64,000 nt of DNA from Akkermansiaceae bacterium (GCA_905182405.1 CAJJBQ010000001.1:1054001-1118000); one strand, 5' to 3'. Shown: positions 45,804 through 55,341, counted from the stretch's first letter. Notes: generated by a model from the sequence alone, not told the origin. A program made the numbers and translations.

Positions 45804-46531
45804 ACGCCCATCTTTAAAGTCGTATTTACTCTGATTGTCCTCACTACAGGACTTCTCCAGGCCCGCTTTTACGTGTATGGGGAGCGCAGTCCTGGACCGC
45901 CTGGAATTTTTGGCATCACTTCCCCGACTTCCATTATCATCACCAAGGTTTCCGAAGGCTTTCCCGCCGCCGGCAAAGTGGGGCCGAGCGACCTCTTGAT
46001 CGGAGCAGGCAGCACGGACTTCAAAGATCAAACCCGCAAGCAACTTGACGATGCCATCGACGAAGCCGAAAGCGGCCGTGGTGGCGGCAAGCTCAACCTC
46101 GTTCTCAATGCCGTGGTCGAAACAAACTCCACATCACCGGCAAGCAGGCTGATCAATCACTTTGGTTGCCTCCGACGGGAGTCGCTGAAGCGATCAAACT
46201 GCCCGACTCCGCCCTCGCGATCGTCAAGGACGTGGGCCGAACATTTCATTGCTACCACGGTCTTGGACCACAGACGAACGTTATTGAAATTTTTGCGAAG
46301 TTCAACATCGAGGGCGGTCTCGAAGTGGTTTTTAAGATCCTCGAATCGCCCGAAGGCAAAGCCGGCTTCAAACTCCACCTGCTGATGAGCGTCTTCCCAA
46401 ACTACGGCGAAAATGCGAAGTATGCCCTTCCGAAAATCAAAGCCATCAAGGCCGGAAAATTTCAGAGGGAGTGGGACGCGATGATAAAAGAGATCGCGGC
46501 TTCATCCGGAAAGGAGAAGATGAGATATTAG
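45804..46531 (+). pseudogene. Decayed PDZ / DUF6288-like protein
   Basis: Two pieces of one family are joined out of frame. The first, from 45804, has a leader (PIFKVVFTLIVLTTGLLQA) and a PDZ-like domain (IIITKVSEGFPAAGKVGPSDLLIGAG). Where a start ATG is expected, the codon is ACG (45804-45806), and no other start precedes the leader. At about 46105-46115 the second piece takes over in another frame (RGRNKLHITGKQADQSLWLP, TFHCYHGLGPQTNVIEIFAKFN, GFKLHLLMSVFPNYGENAKYALPKIKAIKAGKFQ). From memory, intact DUF6288 proteins have several hundred residues between these, so an internal deletion is inferred. The gene is therefore dead by three lesions. Confidence 0.75.
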
Positions 46532-46539
46532 AAAAATAG

Positions 46540-46563
46540 CGACCGCCCGTGAGCGGCCGTTTT
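46540..46563 (+). terminator. Terminator after the DUF6288-like pseudogene
   Basis: 46540-46546 (CGACCGC) pairs with 46553-46559 (GCGGCCG) with one A/C mismatch, loop of 6, followed by TTTT. Lies 9 bases after the TAG. Confidence 0.65.
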
Positions 46564-46625
46564 ACATAAGTCTGTTTTGCTCTCCCTCCTTGGCATCTTG
46601 TTCCCTGCGATGTAGAAAAGCGGCC

Positions 46626-47807
46626 ATGATAAATTTGAGGATGACACTCATCGGCCTGTTTGCATTGGGTAAGGGTTTCACTGCCGCGGTTCAGGCTGCT
46701 CCGGAAGGCTTCGACAAAGGCAGGGATCTCTACAACAGCGCCGGTTCCTGTGTCGCCTGCCACATGGCGGATGGCAAAGGGCAACCCGGTTCCATTCCCG
46801 CTTTGGCAGGAAGCGACTGGCTGGATGACCCGAACCGAACCATTGCGATCGTTCTGCGGGGTCTTGCAGGCCCGGTTACCGTGAACGGAAAGCAGTTCTA
46901 CTCCGCCATGCCACCACAGCTTCTCTTCGGTGATGACCAACTCGCTCTCATGATCACCTACGTCAACAATGGGTGGGGAAACGAAGGACCCGCTGTGACC
47001 ACGGAACAAGTCAAGGAGGCGCGGGCGACACTCCCGATGGCGGTCTATACTCCGCACGCCATGCTCAAGGCATTTCCTTTTCCCAAAAACAAACAAAAGG
47101 CCAACGGCACCTTCAAACCCGATTTCGACGATGTGCTCACCACCGTGACGGTGCCCATCGTGTATCGGACGTTTATGCCCGGAGCATCTCCGGCGGCCTT
47201 CGCGGTCGCTCTTCCAGGAAATCAATACTATTGCTGGGATGCCGGTGAATGCCGGCTTCGCTACTCGTGGACAAAAGGGGGATTCATCCGCGGGAACAGA
47301 ATTCACTGGTCGAGCAACGGACAGCCGGTCGCCGAGTTCAATGGCTTTCCCTACTACCGGGCAAGATCAAGCCTGCTCAAACCGGAGGACTACCAGGATC
47401 TGGCAAAGACCAACCTCAAAACTCCTTTCTACGACACCACCGAAGCGCTCGATTTTCCGATCCGAATTTCGGAGGAAGATGAGTTGCCTTCATTCCGGGG
47501 TTACCGCTTGATCGGAGGTTACCCGGAGTTTCGATACCAGGTGGGCCAGTGCGAGATACGGGAATTGATCAAGTCCTCGGAGGATCATTCTGGGATTGTC
47601 CGTTCCTTTACCGTTAGCCCGGCGGTTCCCATCACCTTTCGACTTACTCCGGATGAGAATGCGTCGATCACCGCTTCAGCGGGGTCGATTGAGGAGGATG
47701 GAACTCTGCAATTGAAGGCCCATGAAGCGGCGGCCTTTCAAATCACGATTCTTGAAAAATATCCGGCTGTTCCAGCAACCACGACCACTAAAGGAGGAAA
47801 CCAATGA
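46626..47807 (+). CDS. Cytochrome c domain protein, partner of the propeller protein
   Basis: 393 residues from the ATG at 46626 (leader INLRMTLIGLFALGKGFTAAVQA). A class-I-like cytochrome c domain at ~25-130 has CVACHMADGKGQPG (heme motif at 42-46) and an axial-Met candidate in FYSAMPPQLLFGDDQLA. The remaining ~260 residues (YRTFMPGASPAAFAVALPGNQYYCWDAGECRLRYSWTKGGFIRG, FRGYRLIGGYPEFRYQVGQCEI) form an unrecognised beta-rich domain; paired Cys (CWDAGEC) could make a disulfide. Its TGA overlaps the ATG of the next gene (ATGA), and a strong ribosome site (AAAGGAGGAAACC) lies just before that ATG, so the two are co-translated. Confidence 0.82.
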   Translation: MINLRMTLIGLFALGKGFTAAVQAAPEGFDKGRDLYNSAGSCVACHMADGKGQPGSIPALAGSDWLDDPNRTIAIVLRGLAGPVTVNGKQFYSAMPPQLLFGDDQLALMITYVNNGWGNEGPAVTTEQVKEARATLPMAVYTPHAMLKAFPFPKNKQKANGTFKPDFDDVLTTVTVPIVYRTFMPGASPAAFAVALPGNQYYCWDAGECRLRYSWTKGGFIRGNRIHWSSNGQPVAEFNGFPYYRARSSLLKPEDYQDLAKTNLKTPFYDTTEALDFPIRISEEDELPSFRGYRLIGGYPEFRYQVGQCEIRELIKSSEDHSGIVRSFTVSPAVPITFRLTPDENASITASAGSIEEDGTLQLKAHEAAAFQITILEKYPAVPATTTTKGGNQ

Positions 47808-49738
47808 AAATAATAATTACCCCATTTTTGATGGGCTTCGCTTTGATGAGCGCTACCGCCCTCGGTGGAACGGCCCCCAACTACACTCTCTCGAAAGTTC
47901 CGGATCCGCCTTCGAAATTCCAAACCAATCAGATCGACGGGATGGCTTTTCTGCCCGACGGAAGAATGGTGGTTTGCCTGCCCAGTGGTGAGATCTTTTT
48001 CTATCATACCGAGAAAGATAAATGGCACCTTTTCGCTGAGGGGCTGCACAATCCTCTCGGTGTCGTGGTCCTTTCAAACTCCGAACTCGTCATTTCGCAG
48101 CGCCCCGAGCTAACTCGCGTTCGTGATACCGATGGAGACGGAAAAGCGGACGATTTTGAGGTGATGAGTGATGCCTTCGGGATGTCCGGTAACTACCACG
48201 AATTCCATTTTACTCCGGTACGTGATACTGAAGGAGCCTACTATTTTGCCCTGGGCACCGGCTCATCCGGGAACGGCGTGCGTGCCATCGTCCGGGGGGA
48301 ATTCGATCCCCGTGGGCGTCCCGGCCGGATGCATGCTTCCACCCCATATCGGGGCTGTATCTTGAAACTCACACCCGATGGTAAAACGATCCCATGGAGC
48401 TACGGTCACCGGACCCCGAACGGACTTGGCTTCGACCTAGAGGGCAATCTTTTTGTCACCGACAACCAGGGCGACTGGGTCGGGTCCAGCAAACTGTTTC
48501 ACGTCCGCGAAGGTAGATTTTTTGGACATGCTGCAAGCCTCACCTGGAAGGAAGGGTTCGACGGAATTCCGATTGAAACAGCTCCCGGTGAACTCGCCAA
48601 AATGCGAACCCGCGCCTGCGTCGTATTTCCCCACGGTTCGATGGCCAACTCTCCCACCAAAGTTCTCGCAATTACTCCCGAAGCAAAGTTTGGCCCTTTC
48701 ACGGGCCAGTTGCTCGTCGGGGAAATGAACAAGGGCCGAATCATGCGGGTCATGCTCGAAGAGGTCGGTGGTGAATTGCAGGGAGCCTGCGTGCCCTTCA
48801 TCGATGGCGGCTCGCTACGTGGAGGATGTAACCGGATGGCGTGGGCGCCGGACGGAAGCCTCTACGTCGGCCACACAAAACACACCTGGGCCGGTAGCCA
48901 GGGAATTACGAGGGTGGAATGGGATGGCGAAGCTCCCTTTGAAGCGCAGTCAATGAACCTCACCAAAACCGGATTCCGCTTCACCTTCACCAAACCGGTC
49001 AACAAAGAGACCGCCTCAAAACCGGAGACCTGGCCTTTCAAGCGCTACTACTATGAATATCACAAGTCCTATGGATCGCCGCAATTTGATGTGAGTCCTG
49101 TTGCGATCGAATCGATAGAAATATCAGGCGATGGAAAAGTCGTGAACCTGCATCTTGCTGAACTCAAAGCGTGGCATATTCATGATGTTAATATTCGGGG
49201 CCTGAAGTCCGCCGGCGGAACCCCTCTGGCCAACACCAACTACGCCTATACCTTGAATCGACTTCTGGAAAATACTCCACCCGAAGCTCTGCAATTTGGA
49301 GGAAAAGGGAGTTCCGCGAAGAAACAGTCCAAACGGAAAGCAATCGCCGTAATCGATCCCCGGGGTGACGTCTACCACGTTCACGAGGCGAAACGAAATG
49401 GCCCTACTCTGGACTCCAGTCATGGAGGTTTCTCCGGTCGTGGCTATGCCGATTTTGGGGACGGTGAACAGTCGTTGGAGTGGACCGTGAAAAGTAAAAA
49501 AAGCGGCCAGGCCGAACTCCTCTTTCGCTATGCCCTGTCTTCACCGAATCGTCCTTTAAAGCTGGAGGTAAATGGAGCGGAAATCTCCACGCTCCCTTTC
49601 CCTTCCACCGGAGGCTGGGAGGAATGGGGGAATCTTTCTGCAAAGGTTTCGCTTCGCAAAGGTGACAATGTCATCAGCTTGAAGTCTACGGGGAAGAGCG
49701 GAGGAAATATCGATCATCTCCAGGTAATCGTGGATTAA
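47804..49738 (+). CDS. Exported propeller protein, PVC membrane-bound dehydrogenase-like
   Basis: 644 residues, leader KIIITPFLMGFALMSATALGG. Residues ~30-360 form a gluconolactonase/PQQ-dehydrogenase-like propeller: IDGMAFLPDGRMVVCLPSGEIFF, LGVVVLSNSELVISQRPELTRVRDTDGDGKADDFE (Ca-binding-like DTDGDGKADD), TPNGLGFDLEGNLFVTDNQGDW, MAWAPDGSLYVGHTKHTW. This is the core of the PVC proteins named putative membrane-bound dehydrogenase (TIGR02604-like). The C-terminal ~130 residues (SSHGGFSGRGYADFGDGEQSLEW, DNVISLKSTGKSGGNIDHLQVIVD) resemble a sugar-binding jelly-roll. The upstream cytochrome overlaps by 4 bases and would take the electrons (inference). Confidence 0.85.
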   Translation: MKIIITPFLMGFALMSATALGGTAPNYTLSKVPDPPSKFQTNQIDGMAFLPDGRMVVCLPSGEIFFYHTEKDKWHLFAEGLHNPLGVVVLSNSELVISQRPELTRVRDTDGDGKADDFEVMSDAFGMSGNYHEFHFTPVRDTEGAYYFALGTGSSGNGVRAIVRGEFDPRGRPGRMHASTPYRGCILKLTPDGKTIPWSYGHRTPNGLGFDLEGNLFVTDNQGDWVGSSKLFHVREGRFFGHAASLTWKEGFDGIPIETAPGELAKMRTRACVVFPHGSMANSPTKVLAITPEAKFGPFTGQLLVGEMNKGRIMRVMLEEVGGELQGACVPFIDGGSLRGGCNRMAWAPDGSLYVGHTKHTWAGSQGITRVEWDGEAPFEAQSMNLTKTGFRFTFTKPVNKETASKPETWPFKRYYYEYHKSYGSPQFDVSPVAIESIEISGDGKVVNLHLAELKAWHIHDVNIRGLKSAGGTPLANTNYAYTLNRLLENTPPEALQFGGKGSSAKKQSKRKAIAVIDPRGDVYHVHEAKRNGPTLDSSHGGFSGRGYADFGDGEQSLEWTVKSKKSGQAELLFRYALSSPNRPLKLEVNGAEISTLPFPSTGGWEEWGNLSAKVSLRKGDNVISLKSTGKSGGNIDHLQVIVD

Positions 49739-49870
49739 CCCTCATCGTGATTCCATTGTAGTTACCGAAATAGCAGGGGCTTGTCCCCGATAAGTAAGGT
49801 ATCCGAAAAATATTGCTTGTATCGGAGTTCCCCATTGCAGGACGTCTTCGCATTTGAGACCAAACGACTA

Positions 49871-51343
49871 GTGAAAATCATTTTTGTTTCGAGTGAGAAG
49901 GCAAGTGCCGGAGTGGCGGGGGTTCCGATCTTTGATGGAGGGAAGCTCTTCGGGGCTGCGAAGAGCTACGCGAGTGACTCCGAGGGGCAGCTTGCGGCGG
50001 CGATGAAGGCCGGGCATTTCTGCGGAGAGAAGGGGACGTCGGTTTCTGTCTATGCTCCGACAGGTTCTAAACTCGCAGGCCTGCTGCTGAAGGGCGTAGG
50101 GGAGCGATCGAAATTTGATGCCGAGATGTTCGGGGCGGAGGTGATGCAGGCTCTCCGGGTGAGCGGAGAGAAGACTCTGACTCTCCACTTGGATGGGCTC
50201 AAACTGTCACCGGATGAGGGCGCGAGAGCAGCCGTAGGGGCTCGATTGGCCGCGTATCACTTTTTTAAATATCGCACGAAGCTTCCCAAGCGGAGTGAGA
50301 CGACGGTTACGACCTTGCGGGTCAGCGTGGATGATCCGAGGAAAGCACGGGCCGCGTATCAGGGATTTCATGGTCCCGTTTGTGACGGTCAGCTGATGGC
50401 CCGGGACCTGGTGAACGAGCCGGCAAATACCCTCTATCCAAAGTCCTATGCGGCGCGGATTAAGAAGTTTGAAAAGATCGGCTTGAAGGTCGAAATTTTG
50501 GGCGAGAAGAAGATGAAGGAACTGGGGATGGATGCCTTGGTTGGGGTGGGTCAGGGATCCCGGCGGGAGTCGCAGCTTGTGGTGATGCGATGGAACGGCG
50601 GAAAGAAGGCTGATCAGCCGGTGTGTTTGGTCGGGAAGGGCGTAACCTTCGATACCGGTGGGATTTCTCTCAAGCCCGGCGCGGGGATGTGGGATATGAA
50701 GGGCGATATGGGGGGCTCGGCTGCAGTAGTCGGGGCGATGCACGCGATCGCGACCCGGAAGGCCAAAGCGAATGTCGTGGGTATTGTGGGCTTGGCGGAA
50801 AACATGCCGGATGGGAATGCCCAGAATCCCGGTGACATCGTGACCTCGATGTCCGGTCAGACCATCGAAGTGCAGAACACCGATGCCGAGGGGCGTCTGG
50901 TCCTGGCGGATGCCCTGTGGTACGCCAAGGAGAATTTCAAACCGCAGGTGATGGTCGATCTTGCGACCTTGACGGGAGCCATCCTCGTCGCTCTCGGACA
51001 CGAGCATGCCGGCTTGTTTTCGAACTCGGATAAAGTGGCGGATGCCTTTGCAACAGCATCTGCGGGTTCCACCGAAAAGACGTGGCGGATGCCTTTGGCG
51101 GCGGAGTATGACAGGCTCATCGATTCTCCGGTTGCGGACATGAAGAATATTGGCGGACGTGCGGCCGGATCGATTACGGCGGCTCAGTTCCTGCAGCGAT
51201 TCGTGGGGGAGATCCCCTGGGTACACCTAGATATTGCCGGAATGGCGATGAAGAACACCCGACTGGACCCACGGGAGACGACCTTGGGTACCGGGTTTGG
51301 AGTGCGCTTGCTCAATCAGTGGATCGCGGAGAACTACGAATAG
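49871..51343 (+). CDS. pepA: Leucyl aminopeptidase (M17)
   Basis: 490 residues from a GTG at 49871 (VKIIFVSSEKASAG); the longer frame from the TTG at 49781 has no family-like content. The C-terminal catalytic half has all M17 signatures: GKGVTFDTGGISLKPGAGMWDMKGDMGGSAAV (metal-binding Lys and Asp), AENMPDGNAQNPGDIVTSMSGQTIEVQNTDAEGRLVLADALWYA (the NTDAEGRL hallmark), LATLTGAILVALG and DIAGMAM. Cytoplasmic two-metal exopeptidase releasing N-terminal residues during peptide turnover. No signal peptide. About 130 bases separate it from the propeller gene. The unusual GTG start is supported by a weak purine stretch only. Confidence 0.92.
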   Translation: MKIIFVSSEKASAGVAGVPIFDGGKLFGAAKSYASDSEGQLAAAMKAGHFCGEKGTSVSVYAPTGSKLAGLLLKGVGERSKFDAEMFGAEVMQALRVSGEKTLTLHLDGLKLSPDEGARAAVGARLAAYHFFKYRTKLPKRSETTVTTLRVSVDDPRKARAAYQGFHGPVCDGQLMARDLVNEPANTLYPKSYAARIKKFEKIGLKVEILGEKKMKELGMDALVGVGQGSRRESQLVVMRWNGGKKADQPVCLVGKGVTFDTGGISLKPGAGMWDMKGDMGGSAAVVGAMHAIATRKAKANVVGIVGLAENMPDGNAQNPGDIVTSMSGQTIEVQNTDAEGRLVLADALWYAKENFKPQVMVDLATLTGAILVALGHEHAGLFSNSDKVADAFATASAGSTEKTWRMPLAAEYDRLIDSPVADMKNIGGRAAGSITAAQFLQRFVGEIPWVHLDIAGMAMKNTRLDPRETTLGTGFGVRLLNQWIAENYE

Positions 51344-51375
51344 CACGCAAAGGCACACATTCTTCCGCTTTTCGG

Positions 51376-52338
51376 TTAGAGAACCCGCACGCGGTAAAAG
51401 CGCCGACCGTCGGGTCCTTTAATATCGCTTTCCGTAAAACTACCGGTGTTGCCGATGATCATCGGATTGTCTTCCACTTCGTCCCAGCTCACTAGATCGT
51501 CCGATGCCTCGATTGCGTAGGTCTGCCCGAAACGAGTTGGCCAGGTAATTGTCGCCGATTTTAACTCCTCGTCATAGACGATTGAAGTGATGACGAAGGG
51601 CGTATTCTGCGGTTGCGCGATGAGCATAAATAATCCGCCGGCATAGCCTCGGTAGTCGTCGGCTCCGGCGATCCCACCAGTCGCGCTGCCAATACCGTGG
51701 GCCGTGCGAAGTGCCAGGGTGCCGTCGGCTCCAGCGCGGACGTCCGTCCATCGGGCGACCAGTCCAGCGACGTTGTCTCCGGTGCTGAACTCGGCGCTGG
51801 TCTCACTGATCTTGTGCGCTCCGGCCGAGCAGGCATAGGTCGCCGATTCCGCGCCGTTGAGGGTCCAGTTAGTGATGCGGCTTGCATAATCCACGCCGCC
51901 GTTGCGATGCGCGGTGGCCGCTAAGGTATAAGAGACGTTGGGATCGAGATTACTAATTGTGAGATCCATCGACCAGTCGGGTGCGTCGTTGTAGGACATG
52001 TTTCCGGTGAGATTCAGTTTCCCCTTGAAAATTTCGGCAGCATCGGTTCCCTGCGTGTAATCGGCGGAATCCTGCGACCAGTTGATTGTATTCCCGGTGG
52101 AAAAATTCTCCTTGAAAGTCACCGTCACGCCCGTGTCGGCACCCGAATCAAAATCGATGAGATTCCCCGAATTCCCGTCGCCGAAGTAGGATCGCCCGAG
52201 CCCGAAACTCGTGGCATTCGCCGGAGTCGATTCGGGCGTGGTGTCGACGCAATCGTTGTAAGCCACCCACCCGTCGGCGAGAGCGAGCTGCGCGAATATT
52301 GGGAGAATCAGGATTCTGGAGAGGCGTTGGTGTAACAT
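51376..52338 (-). CDS. Secreted beta-rich protein with FYRV-type C-terminal domain
   Basis: 320 residues from the ATG at 52338 (leader HQRLSRILILPIFAQLALADG). WVAYNDCVDTTPESTPANATSFGLGRSYFGDGNSGNLIDFDSGADTGVTVTF and later FSTGDNVAGLVARWTDVRAGADGTLALRTAHG look like a jelly-roll domain found in many uncharacterised Verrucomicrobiota proteins. The tail (ITSIVYDEELKSATITWPTRFGQTYAIEASDDLVSW, RRFYRVRVL) is the same short domain as in the protein at 15481. Likely surface or periplasmic; no catalytic motif. Same strand as, and downstream of, the 936-residue propeller protein. Confidence 0.75.
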   Translation of the reverse strand: MLHQRLSRILILPIFAQLALADGWVAYNDCVDTTPESTPANATSFGLGRSYFGDGNSGNLIDFDSGADTGVTVTFKENFSTGNTINWSQDSADYTQGTDAAEIFKGKLNLTGNMSYNDAPDWSMDLTISNLDPNVSYTLAATAHRNGGVDYASRITNWTLNGAESATYACSAGAHKISETSAEFSTGDNVAGLVARWTDVRAGADGTLALRTAHGIGSATGGIAGADDYRGYAGGLFMLIAQPQNTPFVITSIVYDEELKSATITWPTRFGQTYAIEASDDLVSWDEVEDNPMIIGNTGSFTESDIKGPDGRRFYRVRVL

Positions 52339-52530
52339 AAAAGGAGGAATAGCTCGGCCTTCGGACAAGCACCACTTGGAATTACCACACCGAGCAATTT
52401 ACTTTTGGGCTTGAGCGCTTGGGGGATCGGCGGGGGCGCGTGGTTGGGATCCGTCGAAAGTGGAGTCGAAGCAATCCGTGACGGGCTCGATTTTGCTGAG
52501 AAGAATGGCGTGTTGATCCAGATCACTCTC

Positions 52531-55341
52531 TCAATCGGAAACACGTCGTAGCTCAATTCCTGACAGAACCGTCTCACCAGCCTCGGGACGAAGGTCGATT
52601 TGTAATTGGCCATCGTCTTCGACATCCACAGAGGAAATTTCCATGAGATATCCTTTCAGGACACCCCGGGCCTCCTTCAGCACATCCAGGCCGTCAGCGA
52701 CCTTCTTTCCATTGACGGCGACCGTGAAAACGGAGGGACCGTCCTGCTCCTCGGGTTCACAAAAAACGAGACGCACCCGATAGCTTCCCGACTTGATCCC
52801 CCCAAGCGTCGCCGAACGGATACCCCGCACACCAGATCCGGCAACCCAAGGCCAGCCTTCTCCGCCTTCCAAGAAAAGCGAATGTCGATAAAAGGTTTCC
52901 AGATCCGCCAAGGGAGGATCGGTTACAAAATCGATCTCTGGAGAGGGCCCACCCATCCCCGGGTGGTCGAGCCACATCATGCCGTCCTCGGTCACCCGGT
53001 CACCCGGCGCTCCAAGATTGATCCCCAGCACTTGAATCTTCCCACGCGTCTGCTCAATCGGCACCGTTCCCCACGAAGCCCACTGCTCGAATTCGGGGGG
53101 CATACTCACGAGAGCCACCGCCATCGGCAAGGGGTAGCTACAGGTGCAGCCATCGTAAAAGTAAGGGAGGTTCAGCAGCCCGTTCGCCGGAATGATGCTG
53201 TTGGTACAGCCGGAACGTGGCCCGCTGATATTGATCGTGCCACTTTCGATTTGCTTGTCGTAGAAGGCCGGCGTTCCCGATCGCATGGTATAGTGCAGTC
53301 CGTAGTCCAAACCGCCGTCACACCCATAGCTCTTTGGGAAAATTCGCGGCTCGGATTCCAAGGTCATGGGGTTCGTCCGCTCACCCGCCTGCGGTGCTTT
53401 CGGTTTCCAGTCGTCCTTCTGTCCCGGAGGGCGGTATTGACTCGGTTGGACTGTCTCGAGATCAACCTTTGAATACGAAGATCGCAATCCGGGAGCTTCT
53501 TTCCCGGTCAGGATCCTTCCCGTGTAAACATCAGAAAAAACCGGTGGGAGTAGTCGGTAATCAACCTTTCCCCCGCGAGTCGTTTCATCAGTCCAATCCT
53601 TCGGCGTCGAAATCATCACGCCGTTGATGAATTTTGGTTGCGGCGAGCGCTTGAAATGGCTCAGAGAGTCATCGAACCACAGCACCCCCAACGGACCGCG
53701 CACTCTCTCGTCCCGGCTCTCAGCCCAGTCACCCTCGTAGTTGGCCGATCCGGTCAGCTCCCCCTCACGCGTGATGACGGTCCAACCGGATTCAGTTTCA
53801 GACCGCTTCGCACCCTCGAGTTCGATCTCCTCCGGAAGTTGCTTGCCTGATCGCGCCATCAACTTACCACCAAACGGCCGCAACGATTCATAAACCCGTC
53901 GCAACTCGGAGGGCTTAAGTGTGACCGACTCACTGAGCACGATCAATCCCGCGAAATACGGTGGCAGCTCGATAGCAGCGGGGTCGTCTCCGATGACTGC
54001 GAGCCGCTCATTCGTCGTGGCATTGATCCATCTCTCCTCCCGCAACGAGCGAACTCTCTCCGATCGCGAATCGACTGCGATCATGCGAAAGTCGGTCTCC
54101 GCTAAGAGCGATTCGATCAACTCTGAATCATCTCCGGCCCCTAACAGAAGCGCATATCCGTGCTTCTGATCCAGCTTGGCAAACACGCTTGGCTTCAGAG
54201 TTTTGGCACGCCTCACCTTTTCTGTCCCATGTTTGATGGATTCGGCGGACCCCTTCCCAAAACAGCTCAATCCCCCTGCCTCCGTGACAACGAATAGCTT
54301 CCCGTCAGCGACCACCATTGAGTGGATTGGATCCGTCACGCCAGGATATCCATCACTAAACTTCATCTCATACCCTGCCGCCGTGATCTTACCTCGGACT
54401 CCTTCGACTCCCTTGAAATGCGGTTTGTCCTCATGAACCCGATAGTTAACAGCATTGTCGAAGATCAGGCCACGCCGCTTCAGTTTCTGCTGTTCAAGCT
54501 CGGACGGTGTCGATGCGAACCAGCCACCTGGAAGTCGCCCCGGCGAGGGAAGTTCGAACGCCTTCAACTCACCTGTTTTTAAATCAAACTTAGCCGGGTA
54601 AGCCTGACTGCTCGGGACGATCAGATGCCCGCTCTCGTCGTCGATCAAAAGGTAACCCTGCGGCGCCAGCCCTCCGAACGCCTTGGCATTGTGTGGATGG
54701 ATTCCGTAGCGGTAAGATGAGCGGTCATTCCGCCAGATCGTATCTCCCGTTGCCGCATCCAGACAGAAAACAAAAGTGCCCTCCAGCGGCCAGACGCCGG
54801 CGGCGAAATAGACCCGATCATCTTTTAGAACCGCCCCTCCCCTGATCGGCCACACCGAAATCAAGCGGCCATTTCCAAGTAATTTTCGCTCCGATGGCAC
54901 TGCACGCTTCTTCCAGACTAGCGATCCGTCCGATGTGCTCACACAGTAGAGGCATCCGTCGTCGGAGCCGAAAATGATTCTCCCTTCCCCTCCGACCGGA
55001 GCGAACCTCACCGGACCGTTGGTGAAAAACTTCCAGAGCTGCCCGCCGGTTTCGGTGTCGAAGGCAGTCACGCTATCGTCCAGTGACGACCCCACAAAGA
55101 GCCGCTTCCCAAGCACGATCGGTTCGTAGCCAGCATCGAACTGCAGGCGGTTGTCGCGGTAGGCCGGCGTCAGACGCGGGAGCTCACGCGACCACCGCAA
55201 ACTCAAATTTTCAGCAAGTGCCTCGGCCGAATCTGACGTGCGTCCCGTGTCGTGTCGCCACATCGGCCAGTCGGCACCAACGGTCACCCCGGAGAAAAAC
55301 CAGGCCGCAGTCGCGCCCATCAAAAATGCCTTCATTGTCAT
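52531..55341 (-). CDS. Large PQQ-propeller protein with Rossmann-like insert and malectin-like tail
   Basis: 936 residues, leader KAFLMGATAAWFFSGVTVGA. Order as read: PQQ-type propeller (~25-360; WPMWRHDTGRTSDSA, TAFDTETGGQLWKF, CLDAATGDTIWR); a Rossmann/methyltransferase-like segment (~395-510; YALLLGAGDDSELIESLLAETDFRMIAVDSR, LRRVYESLRPFGGKLMARSG), whose glycine-rich strand-loop-helix and acidic second strand fit SAM or NAD binding; a second half with Cys-rich sections (SYGCDGGLDYGLHYTMRSG, GCTNSIIPANGLLNLPYFYDGCTC); and a malectin-like domain (~800-930; YRVRLVFCEPEEQDGPSVFTVAVNGKKV). A nucleotide-type fold in an exported protein is odd, since SAM and NAD are scarce there. No family name is offered. 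Confidence 0.8.
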   Translation of the reverse strand: MTMKAFLMGATAAWFFSGVTVGADWPMWRHDTGRTSDSAEALAENLSLRWSRELPRLTPAYRDNRLQFDAGYEPIVLGKRLFVGSSLDDSVTAFDTETGGQLWKFFTNGPVRFAPVGGEGRIIFGSDDGCLYCVSTSDGSLVWKKRAVPSERKLLGNGRLISVWPIRGGAVLKDDRVYFAAGVWPLEGTFVFCLDAATGDTIWRNDRSSYRYGIHPHNAKAFGGLAPQGYLLIDDESGHLIVPSSQAYPAKFDLKTGELKAFELPSPGRLPGGWFASTPSELEQQKLKRRGLIFDNAVNYRVHEDKPHFKGVEGVRGKITAAGYEMKFSDGYPGVTDPIHSMVVADGKLFVVTEAGGLSCFGKGSAESIKHGTEKVRRAKTLKPSVFAKLDQKHGYALLLGAGDDSELIESLLAETDFRMIAVDSRSERVRSLREERWINATTNERLAVIGDDPAAIELPPYFAGLIVLSESVTLKPSELRRVYESLRPFGGKLMARSGKQLPEEIELEGAKRSETESGWTVITREGELTGSANYEGDWAESRDERVRGPLGVLWFDDSLSHFKRSPQPKFINGVMISTPKDWTDETTRGGKVDYRLLPPVFSDVYTGRILTGKEAPGLRSSYSKVDLETVQPSQYRPPGQKDDWKPKAPQAGERTNPMTLESEPRIFPKSYGCDGGLDYGLHYTMRSGTPAFYDKQIESGTINISGPRSGCTNSIIPANGLLNLPYFYDGCTCSYPLPMAVALVSMPPEFEQWASWGTVPIEQTRGKIQVLGINLGAPGDRVTEDGMMWLDHPGMGGPSPEIDFVTDPPLADLETFYRHSLFLEGGEGWPWVAGSGVRGIRSATLGGIKSGSYRVRLVFCEPEEQDGPSVFTVAVNGKKVADGLDVLKEARGVLKGYLMEISSVDVEDDGQLQIDLRPEAGETVLSGIELRRVSD

